Positions 5,499 through 13,207 of a stretch of DNA of 37,782 nucleotides are shown here, in pieces. Numbering within the stretch: the stretch's first letter is position 1; each line of letters opens with the position of its first letter. The position numbers and the translations under genes are program-made. Origin of the DNA: an uncultured Holosporaceae bacterium (GTDB lineage: Bacteria; Pseudomonadota; Alphaproteobacteria; UBA3830; CASESI01); NCBI GenBank assembly GCA_949290705.1, contig CASESI010000001.1:1-37782 (forward strand), in the 5' to 3' direction. Below the pieces are notes generated by a model that worked only from the letters and a program-made list of their open reading frames with translations, was not told the origin of the DNA and did no database searches.

Positions 5499-6634
5499 AT
5501 GATATGGAGCAGAAGTCGTTTACGAATTCGTTTGTGGCTTATGATTTGCTTTCGGATCCAGTCTTGACGCCGGTTACGAGCTATGAGTCGCTTGTGAACG
5601 AGTGTTACAAAAAGAACATCATCGTTTACCGTTGTGTGACGTTGATTGCGGAAAGCGTGGCGTCGATCCGCATCACGGCGACCGAGCACAACACAGAATT
5701 TGAAAAGCATCCGATTTTGGATTTGCTGCAAAGGCCGAATCCGAACAATTCGCGCAAGACGTTTATCGAGTCGATCGTGAGTTATCTGCTGCTTTCGGGC
5801 AATGCGTACATCAAACCGGTTTACGCGAAGGGCGACAATATTCCGACCGAGGTTTATGCTCTGCGTCCCGACAAAGTGGCGGTTACCCGCTATCCGAACG
5901 GGCATATTAAAAATTATGTTTACTCTGTCAACAACAAACGCCAGATTTTCGGAAACGACGAGGTGATTCACCTTAAGCTGTTCAATCCGTTTGATGAGGT
6001 TTATGGCCTGAGTCCTCTTTGTGCGGCAATAAAATCCGTGGACCAACACAATTCGATCTCGAATCATAATATTGCGATTCTGCAGAATGGCGGACGTCCC
6101 TCAGGGTGTTTGATGGTTAAAAATCGAACTGCTCCTTTGTCGTTAAAACAGCGGCAATTTTTGGAATCTCAGATCAAGGATACGTATTCAGGGACGAAAA
6201 ATTCCGGAAAAGTTCTTTTGCTTGAGGGTGATTTCGAGTGGAAGGAAATGGGGCTTTCTCCAAAGGATATGGATTTTGAGGCTGCGAAAAAAATGGCTGC
6301 TCGCGAGATTGCCGAGGCGTATTCTGTGCCTCCGATCCTTGTCGGGATCAATGACGATGCGACTTTCACGAATTACCGTGAGGCCAGGTTTCATTTTTGG
6401 GAGGACACTGTGATTCCTTATATAGATTATATTTTGGATGAGTTGAATGTTTATATTGCCGAGAAATTTCACACGGATTTGCGGCTTTCGTACGACAAGG
6501 ATAAGATCGATGCGCTGATTCCGCGTCGTGATGCGATTTGGAATTCTGTCACGAATTCGGATTTTCTGACGATCAACGAAAAGCGCCAAGCCCTTGGTTA
6601 TCCGCCGATTGAGGGAGGTGATAAGCTTTCTTGA
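5324..6634 (+). CDS. HK97-family phage/GTA portal protein
   Basis: Forms the dodecameric ring through which DNA enters the head, 436 aa from the chosen ATG. The portal core begins near residue 60 and contains YESLVNECYKKNIIVYRCVTLIAESVASI, LLQRPNPNNSRKTFIESIVSYLLLSGNAYI, LKLFNPFDEVYGLSPLCAA, and AREIAEAYSVPPILVGI, all typical of this family; it ends with a normal QALGYPPIEGGD segment. The first ~58 residues are not portal sequence but the duplicated low-complexity module also found in the orphan ORF. The start was placed at 5324 for its AGGAGA site (5314-5319); an in-frame ATG at 5303 lies upstream of that site. Core codon use looks more GC-rich than in the capsid gene. Confidence 0.9.
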   Translation: MINIFKIFGTSFGRGVSSVSSTSSMMGASSGIGTQQELDPSGQERYVINNSTVLAASGNDMEQKSFTNSFVAYDLLSDPVLTPVTSYESLVNECYKKNIIVYRCVTLIAESVASIRITATEHNTEFEKHPILDLLQRPNPNNSRKTFIESIVSYLLLSGNAYIKPVYAKGDNIPTEVYALRPDKVAVTRYPNGHIKNYVYSVNNKRQIFGNDEVIHLKLFNPFDEVYGLSPLCAAIKSVDQHNSISNHNIAILQNGGRPSGCLMVKNRTAPLSLKQRQFLESQIKDTYSGTKNSGKVLLLEGDFEWKEMGLSPKDMDFEAAKKMAAREIAEAYSVPPILVGINDDATFTNYREARFHFWEDTVIPYIDYILDELNVYIAEKFHTDLRLSYDKDKIDALIPRRDAIWNSVTNSDFLTINEKRQALGYPPIEGGDKLS

Positions 6635-6708
6635 TGATGGTTTGCCCGTAACACAAAATCACGCTGTACCAAAAAAACAACGTAAACAAAATATATAAAG
6701 GAGTAACT

Positions 6709-6750
6709 ATGAATAATATCAATCAAATTCCAGAGTTGGAATTCTTCTGA
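6709..6750 (+). CDS. 13-codon leader ORF before the capsid gene
   Basis: ATG at 6709 with AAAGGAG 5 nt upstream encodes MNNINQIPELEFF and then a stop. Its last codons form the left arm of the hairpin at 6731-6763. The peptide resembles the second in-frame start region of the capsid protein (MNNEIMQTLNELNNAFFEF), so it could be a fragment of a duplicated start or a regulatory leader. Translation is suggested only by the ribosome site. Confidence 0.4.
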   Translation: MNNINQIPELEFF

Positions 6751-6763
6751 ACCCCCAACTCTG
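6731..6763 (+). promoter_or_regulatory. 9-bp perfect hairpin between leader ORF and capsid gene
   Basis: CAGAGTTGG (6731-6739) pairs with CCAACTCTG (6755-6763), 15-nt loop. No T run follows, so it is not a usual terminator. The ribosome site of the capsid gene (AGGAGA, 6772-6777) starts 9 nt after the stem. A ribosome stopping at the leader stop codon (6748-6750, in the loop) would cover the left arm. Confidence 0.55.
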
Positions 6764-6782
6764 AAAAAGATAGGAGAAAATA

Positions 6783-8036
6783 ATGAAAAAAATCAATTAT
6801 GGAGATAATAACATGAATAATGAAATAATGCAAACATTAAATGAATTAAACAATGCGTTTTTTGAATTCAAAAACGCTAATGATAAAAGAATAGCTGCTT
6901 TGGAAGAGGGAAAATCTGATCCGATGCTTGATCAAAAAATCAAAAATATCGATACGGAAATTTCAAATCTCGAAGCAAAAATAAAAAAATTGGAATTGAA
7001 AAGGCCTGATTTCGCAATAGAAAACTGTAACGAAATGGATGAGAAAGATCGTGAATTTAAGTCGTATTTGCTGAGTGGAATCAAAAATCACACGCCAGAA
7101 ATTATTGAGAGTAAATCTTCGGTTTTGCTTGAAAATTCAAACGCGTATCGTGCTCCGGCATATATCGTGGATGGCATAAATACATCATTGGATTCTCAAT
7201 CGGTGATAAGAAAATTTGCTCGGAAAATAAAAACCACAACTGCTGGTGCAGAGATAATTCTTAATACGAAAAATCCAGATGCAGGTTGGCTTGATAACGA
7301 CAGTTTCAAATCGCTTAACGAAACGAATTTTGAGTTTGCAAAGGTAAAGATTCCTGTGCATGAAATTTTTGCTCGTCCAAAAACTACGAAATCCATCATC
7401 GAAGATTCGGCTTCGAATATTGAAGATTGGATTATAAAGGCCACTGTCGAGCAGATTTCAAATCTTGAAAATCGTGCATTCCTTTATGGAAATGGTGAAA
7501 ATCAGCCAAAAGGAATAATGGATTATAACACATCGTTGCATGGTACTTTTGATTTTGATTCGAAGACTTTCCAAGAGTTCAAAACAGGAGTCGCAGGGGG
7601 ATTCAATCCACAAAATGCGATTAATGATCTTTTGAATGTGATTCTATCATTGAAACCAAAATATTTATCAGGTGCAAGATGGATCATGCCAAGGTCGGTA
7701 TTGTCTCAGATAAGGCAACTTCGTGACCATGATGGAAGGTATTTATGGCAACCTACTGGGAATATATCAGAGGCTTCGTCATTGCTTGGATATCCGATTG
7801 AAATCTGCGATGATCTTCCAACTCCGAATCAGAAAGAGTTCACAAAGTCGATGCTCTTTGGCAATATATATGAAACCTACACAATTGTTGATCGTGATGA
7901 AGTTTCAATTATAAGAGACCCATTCTCGTCAAAACCATTTGTAGAGTTTTATGTAACAAAACGTGTTGGTGGCGATGTGACTAACTTTGAATCCTTAAAG
8001 GTTATAACATTTGGAGGTGAAAGCAGAAAACAATAA
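6783..8036 (+). CDS. HK97-fold major capsid protein
   Basis: Main shell protein, 417 aa. Residues about 12-80 are a charged helical segment (LEEGKSDPMLDQKIKNIDTE, then EAKIKKLEL) of the type removed as the delta domain. The body then shows the family's path: SSVLLENSNAYRAPAYIVDGI, the N-arm region SVIRKFARKI, AFLYGNGENQPKGIMDY, ARWIMPRSVLSQIRQLRD, LLGYPIEICDDLP, and the C-terminal P-domain strand FVEFYVTKRVGGDVTNFESLKVITFG. The start is ATG 6783 with AGGAGA upstream; a second ATG at 6813 also has GGAG nearby. It follows the portal by 148 bp and ends 3 bp before the convergent mreC. No connector or tail gene follows. Confidence 0.92.
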   Translation: MKKINYGDNNMNNEIMQTLNELNNAFFEFKNANDKRIAALEEGKSDPMLDQKIKNIDTEISNLEAKIKKLELKRPDFAIENCNEMDEKDREFKSYLLSGIKNHTPEIIESKSSVLLENSNAYRAPAYIVDGINTSLDSQSVIRKFARKIKTTTAGAEIILNTKNPDAGWLDNDSFKSLNETNFEFAKVKIPVHEIFARPKTTKSIIEDSASNIEDWIIKATVEQISNLENRAFLYGNGENQPKGIMDYNTSLHGTFDFDSKTFQEFKTGVAGGFNPQNAINDLLNVILSLKPKYLSGARWIMPRSVLSQIRQLRDHDGRYLWQPTGNISEASSLLGYPIEICDDLPTPNQKEFTKSMLFGNIYETYTIVDRDEVSIIRDPFSSKPFVEFYVTKRVGGDVTNFESLKVITFGGESRKQ

Positions 8037-8039
8037 GAA

Positions 8040-9188
8040 CTATAAAATCTGGTTTTTCTCTAATATGTAAAACTTACGTTCAGTCGATTGATTTTGATTG
8101 GAAGGTTTTTTTGTGGAAGAATCTGCAGGCCGAGCAACATTTTTATCTCCATCTTTTTCTGTTGCTGTGGTTTTTGGCAAAGATTTTTCGGAAGAGTCTT
8201 TTCCAACATTATTAAGATTCTGGACATTTTGTGCATTAGAATTTTGCTGATTTGCAGATGCAGATTCAGTTAAATTTTTTTGAGAAGAAATCTCAACTTT
8301 TGAAGAATCAGATTTTTTTTCTTCATTTACAACTTTTCCATCCTCGTTAAATAAACTTGGAAGATATTTATGTGCAATTTTCTTTAAAGTAGAATCTCTC
8401 GAGAAAACATCGTCTGCTTCGGCATCTTTGTTTTCTTGCACAACCAAAACATAGTCCAAGTTGTCATAATTGACCGAGGAGATGACTTTATTATTTTTAT
8501 ATGTGCCGACGACGATTCCTTTTGGGAAAAGTTCGCCAGTTCCGGATGTGATGACTTTGTCTCCATCCAATAATTTTTTATTTTCAGAGACGATTTCGAC
8601 AACTGCGTCTTTTGAATCGCCACTGATTAAGGCTTCAACGTCAGATTTTATCATCAAGACTGGGACCCTTGATTTTAAATTCTGGACAAGCATTACGCGG
8701 CTCCAATTATTGCCGACTTGGGTTATTCTCCCTATAAGTCCATCTGCGTTGATGACAGCGGACCCTTCTTTGATAGATGATTCTTTTCCTTTATCAATGA
8801 AGATGAAATTGTCCTTTTTTTCGTAATCGATATTTACGGTTACTTTGGCACCGATGAATTCGTATCCCTTGACTCTTTTGATACCGAGCAAGGTTAAAAG
8901 TTTTTTATTTTCAAATTCTAGAAACTTCAAGGTATTTACCTCGTGAAGTAGAGTTATATTTTTAGTACGTAACTCCTCGATGATTTTTAAGTTATCCTGC
9001 GTGCTATTAACGTTTTTGGAAAGTTCTGAAACGATTTGAGCAGGTTTGGTCAAGAAAAAATACGCGTCTAAAATTTTGACGCTAACTTCATCGAAAAATT
9101 TAATAGCAAAAATAAAAACAATGGCAAGGGCGATGACCCACCACTTTTTTCCGGATTTTGGACCGTTTGAATTTGAAAATCTTCCCAT
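8040..9188 (-). CDS. mreC: rod shape-determining protein MreC
   Basis: Periplasmic scaffold of the elongasome, anchored by one membrane helix (about residues 15-32), followed by a coiled coil (NVNSTQDNLKIIEELRTKNI region) and the two beta domains (AKVTVNIDYEKKDNFIFIDKG, AVINADGLIGRITQVG, SRVPVLMIKSD, VITSGTGELFPKGIVVGTY). From the ATG at 9188 the product is 382 aa; a TTG at 9200 is an alternative, and neither has a clear ribosome site. The last ~95 residues are a serine/asparagine/lysine-rich tail not needed by the family. It follows mreB by about 15 bp and is probably co-transcribed. Confidence 0.9.
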   Translation of the reverse strand: MGRFSNSNGPKSGKKWWVIALAIVFIFAIKFFDEVSVKILDAYFFLTKPAQIVSELSKNVNSTQDNLKIIEELRTKNITLLHEVNTLKFLEFENKKLLTLLGIKRVKGYEFIGAKVTVNIDYEKKDNFIFIDKGKESSIKEGSAVINADGLIGRITQVGNNWSRVMLVQNLKSRVPVLMIKSDVEALISGDSKDAVVEIVSENKKLLDGDKVITSGTGELFPKGIVVGTYKNNKVISSVNYDNLDYVLVVQENKDAEADDVFSRDSTLKKIAHKYLPSLFNEDGKVVNEEKKSDSSKVEISSQKNLTESASANQQNSNAQNVQNLNNVGKDSSEKSLPKTTATEKDGDKNVARPADSSTKKPSNQNQSTERKFYILEKNQIL

Positions 9189-9203
9189 TTTACTGTGCAA
9201 CTA

Positions 9204-10256
<1,053 letters not shown>

Positions 10257-10318
10257 TTACCACAGTAAGATTAATAATACCTTAATTTTAGATAATATTA
10301 AACAAAATAATACTAAAA

Positions 10319-10327
10319 ATTATAACA
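10319..10327 (-). promoter_or_regulatory. mreB promoter, extended -10
   Basis: On the minus strand TG-T-TATAAT, a perfect -10 with the TG extension; hexamer at 10319-10324. No good -35, which extended -10 promoters can lack. Predicted leader about 65 nt. Confidence 0.5.
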
Positions 10328-10390
10328 AAATTTTCCAATAAAAATGTTGCAAAAAATTAATGTTTCTTTAACTTTTTGAAAGGGATAATC

Positions 10391-10432
10391 TGGCAAAAAA
10401 TAAGGTATGGTTACTTGCCAACACTTGAAGTG
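10391..10432. promoter_or_regulatory. two inverted repeats upstream of the sigma-54 promoter
   Basis: TGGCAA (10391-10396) is mirrored by TTGCCA (10415-10420), and CACTTGAAGTG (10422-10432) is a perfect 5-1-5 palindrome. They lie about 60-100 bp before the predicted transcription start at 10491, close to the usual range for activators of the NtrC/FlbD type. No activator gene is in the window. Confidence 0.4.
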
Positions 10433-10464
10433 CTTAAAACGATAATTTAAAGTGTAATGCAATT

Positions 10465-10480
10465 TGGTACGATTTTTGCT
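10465..10480 (+). promoter_or_regulatory. sigma-54 (RpoN) -24/-12 promoter of the flagellar operon
   Basis: TGGTACG-ATTT-TTGCT fits the consensus TGGCACG-N4-TTGCW with one mismatch (T for C at position 4) and the invariant GG and GC exactly 12 bp apart. Transcription would start near 10491, 15 nt before the flgI ATG at 10506. It overlaps an in-frame TTG at 10464, which rules that codon out as the start. Confidence 0.8.
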
Positions 10481-10505
10481 CTTAGATTTTCTAAGAGATT
10501 TAAAA

Positions 10506-12386
10506 ATGGCAATGAAGATTTTTATTCAACTTTTGATAGCGGTTCAGGTTTTGGTTCGCGTAGAGTCTTCCGTGACGAAGACTTCAAATTCGAAAGCTTC
10601 AGGGGTTGATATTTCGGAGATTATAAATTTTTCCGATCACCTCACAAAGGAAGCAAAAGCCGAGGAAAAGTCTCTCGACATAGATAGTGTGATTTCATCG
10701 CACAGACAACGACGAATTGAAGCCGAGAATAAAAAGCTTGAAGAGAAAAGGAAAAAATTGCTGGAACTTAAAAAACAGCAGGATAGGGATGCTGCGATTG
10801 AACTTGCTGAGCATGAAATTATTCCTCAAATGAAACATGAGAACGAGGTCAAGATAAAGCCACGCAGGATTCTTTCTCGGTTTGATACTCCAAAAAGGAT
10901 TGCGAAAACTACACTTTTAAATAAGGCGATTCACTCGATTACTTCGGAATCAGAAGTGATAACAAGAATCAAGGATATCGTGAGTTTTGAAGGGATCCGC
11001 GACAACCAATTAATCGGATATGGCATAGTTGTTGGTCTTGACGGAACAGGGGATAAGTTGCAGAATTCTCCATTTACAAAGGAAAGTCTTATCGTGATGC
11101 TTGAAAGGCTTGGGGTTAATGTTCGCGATTTGAAAGATAAAGTAAATATTACAAATGTCGCAGCAGTAATGGTTACGGCGAACCTTCCACCTTTTGCTCG
11201 GAATGGAAATAAGATCGATGTGAATATCGCAACGATTGGAACAGCGACGAGTTTGATGGGGGGAACATTATTGCCTACCCCTTTGAAAGGTGCGAATGGC
11301 GAGGTTTACGCAGTGGCCCAAGGAGAGATTACCTCTTCTGGGTTTGTTGCGGCAAGTGCAAATGCGAAAACTACGAAAGGAGTTCCTACAAGTGGGAAAA
11401 TTGTTCGTGGTGCAATAGTTGAAAATGAAATTGATTTCGAGTTGAAGAAAATTGAAAAAATTAACCTGTCATTGCATAACCCAGATTTCACAACCGCAAA
11501 GAGAGTGGCTGAGATTATCAACAAAAATCTCTCTAAAAAATATAATGCCGAAACACTTGCCGAGGCGAAAGATTCATCAACTGTGGAACTGAAAATTCCT
11601 ACTATCGAAGTTGTAAAATTTTTAACAGATGTTGAACAGTTGACCATTACCCCGGATAACAGTGCAAAAGTTATATTCGATGATAAGGAAGGGGTGATTG
11701 TGATTACAGAGAATGTGAAAATTTCTCCTGTTGTTGTGACTCAAGGGGCACTTACCGTCACGGTGACGCACTATAACGATTATAACAATTATTCCGATGA
11801 TGAGTTGAAAAATAATTTGGTGAATCAAGAAAGGCTTTTAACCCAGGGAAGTTCGATTGGTAGTAATAATGTCATACACAATAATTTTTATAATAATCCG
11901 TATAACAACCCTTATTACACTCCTCAGAATAACCCATTCAGTTATAACCCATTCTTCAACCAAATGTCGTCTATGCAGGAAATGCGAGATGTTTCATATG
12001 AGGATGCTGCATCGGTTATAAATAGGCAGAATATAAATGCGAATACTGCAATTGGAATTTCTGAAAATGGAAATGTGAATGATGCAAATAAAAAATATCA
12101 GACTGCATTAAAAACGAATCAGGTTGCGCTTGGGGCTGATAACAAAAATACAGAAAATCTTTCAAATGAAGAAATTGATAATTTGGAAGATACCTCTGAT
12201 GGCACGAAAAATGCAAAGAGGTATAGTGAATATCATCACGAGAAATTTAATATGATGAATGGCGCAACATTACAGGATTTGGTGAACACTATGAATGCAA
12301 TAGGGGCATCCCCACGTGATGTGATTGCGATTTTACAGGTGCTTAAACGGTCTGGTGCAATCCAAGCAACACTTGAATCAATGTAA
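10506..12386 (+). CDS. flgI: flagellar P-ring protein FlgI with large N-terminal and internal insertions
   Basis: Forms the periplasmic P ring around the flagellar rod. The protein is 626 aa; FlgI is usually about 370. Residues 1-20 form a signal peptide. Residues 22-151 are an extra segment with a charged coiled-coil stretch (RQRRIEAENKKLEEKRKKLL). The FlgI core starts at VITRIKDIVSFEGIRDNQLI (151-170) and runs through GYGIVVGLDGTGD, LPPFARNGNKIDV and GGTLLPTPLKGANGEVYAVAQG to about residue 421. Residues 422-581 are an asparagine/tyrosine-rich insertion (NNFYNNPYNNPYYTPQNNPF). The normal C-terminus then resumes: NGATLQDLVNTMNAIGASPRDVIAILQVLKRSGAIQA. The frame is intact. It heads the sigma-54 operon; the ribosome site is weak (AAGAGA). 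Confidence 0.92.
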   Translation: MAMKIFIQLLIAVQVLVRVESSVTKTSNSKASGVDISEIINFSDHLTKEAKAEEKSLDIDSVISSHRQRRIEAENKKLEEKRKKLLELKKQQDRDAAIELAEHEIIPQMKHENEVKIKPRRILSRFDTPKRIAKTTLLNKAIHSITSESEVITRIKDIVSFEGIRDNQLIGYGIVVGLDGTGDKLQNSPFTKESLIVMLERLGVNVRDLKDKVNITNVAAVMVTANLPPFARNGNKIDVNIATIGTATSLMGGTLLPTPLKGANGEVYAVAQGEITSSGFVAASANAKTTKGVPTSGKIVRGAIVENEIDFELKKIEKINLSLHNPDFTTAKRVAEIINKNLSKKYNAETLAEAKDSSTVELKIPTIEVVKFLTDVEQLTITPDNSAKVIFDDKEGVIVITENVKISPVVVTQGALTVTVTHYNDYNNYSDDELKNNLVNQERLLTQGSSIGSNNVIHNNFYNNPYNNPYYTPQNNPFSYNPFFNQMSSMQEMRDVSYEDAASVINRQNINANTAIGISENGNVNDANKKYQTALKTNQVALGADNKNTENLSNEEIDNLEDTSDGTKNAKRYSEYHHEKFNMMNGATLQDLVNTMNAIGASPRDVIAILQVLKRSGAIQATLESM

Positions 12387-12399
12387 AGGAGAAAAAATT

Positions 12400-12813
12400 A
12401 TGATAAGTATACCAAAAATTAATAATTCTTATGTTAATAATATGCTGAATGTAAAGATATTGGATCAAAAGGGGAAAGTGTTGGAACGTAAAATTCAAGA
12501 GGCAGAAAAAGCTTCGGTTGGATTTGTGGCTAACTTTTTGAATAGTTGTATGGAGGATTTTTTCAATTCTCTTGTTAATACAGGGAATGAATTTGATGAT
12601 GAAAATGAAGATAAATCTGAATCATTGGATACAGAAGATAATTCTCCAAACAGAAAGTTGCTTGAACATTTAACAGTTGAATTTGGAAATATTCTCGCAA
12701 AATCTCCTGAAATGAAGCAAATAAGGGATATGATTACGGTTGATATTTTATCACCTGATGATAGAAATGAATTTAAAAAATTGGTTGGAATGGGGGCTTA
12801 TTATGGCAGATAA
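12400..12813 (+). CDS. FlgJ/CheL-like rod-binding protein
   Basis: 137 aa, cytoplasmic or exported by the flagellar apparatus; no signal peptide. The segment GFVANFLNSCMEDFFNSL and the later KLLEHLTVEFGNILAKSPEMKQIRDMI resemble the two-helix rod-binding domain of FlgJ, which in alphaproteobacteria is a single-domain protein (CheL) encoded directly after flgI. There is no muramidase domain. An acidic linker (EFDDENEDKSESLDTED) separates the halves. The assignment leans on position after flgI and general pattern. The ribosome site AAAGGAG overlaps the flgI stop codon, so the two are translationally coupled. Confidence 0.5.
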   Translation: MISIPKINNSYVNNMLNVKILDQKGKVLERKIQEAEKASVGFVANFLNSCMEDFFNSLVNTGNEFDDENEDKSESLDTEDNSPNRKLLEHLTVEFGNILAKSPEMKQIRDMITVDILSPDDRNEFKKLVGMGAYYGR

Positions 12814-13192
12814 ATCACTTGAAATATTGCAAAATGTAAAGGACACAACGATTGAAATAATTAATTTGATCGGTGAAGAAAATGATGCGATTGTAAATAA
12901 AAATTTTAAGGCATTTAAATCTATCTTATCAAGAAAATATAACCTTATGAGAAATTATGATGCATTATCTTTGGAACTTTCGGAAATTGTGGGTGAGTTA
13001 AAGAAAACCAATCCAGAAGAATTGAATGAGTTAGTCGATCTTACACAAAAGCTTAATGATGCTTGTGATGTTAATACAAAGTTATTATCACATGAACAGG
13101 AAATTGCGCTTAATATAATCGATATCATGAAAGAGGTTGCTTCTGAATCTGACAAGACAGATAATTCAAGTTTTATGTCAGTGAAAGCTTAA
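12803..13192 (+). CDS. FlgN-like flagellar export chaperone
   Basis: 129 aa, almost wholly helical and charged (MADKSLEILQNVKDTTIEII, LSRKYNLMRNYDALSLELSEIV, LNDACDVNTKLLSHEQEIAL), the look of the FlgN/FliT chaperones that keep FlgK and FlgL soluble for export. It sits directly before flgK and flgL, where flgN is often found. Sequence identity to FlgN is weak by eye, so the name is positional inference. The ATG at 12803 lies inside the end of the previous gene (11-nt overlap), implying translational coupling. Confidence 0.5.
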   Translation: MADKSLEILQNVKDTTIEIINLIGEENDAIVNKNFKAFKSILSRKYNLMRNYDALSLELSEIVGELKKTNPEELNELVDLTQKLNDACDVNTKLLSHEQEIALNIIDIMKEVASESDKTDNSSFMSVKA

Positions 13193-13207
13193 AAGTGAGG
13201 TAAATTT

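Noticed and set aside
5444-6067. 207-codon minus-strand frame opposite the portal gene
   Set aside because: Arg/Ile/Val-rich shadow of the portal core; no start context and no family pattern.
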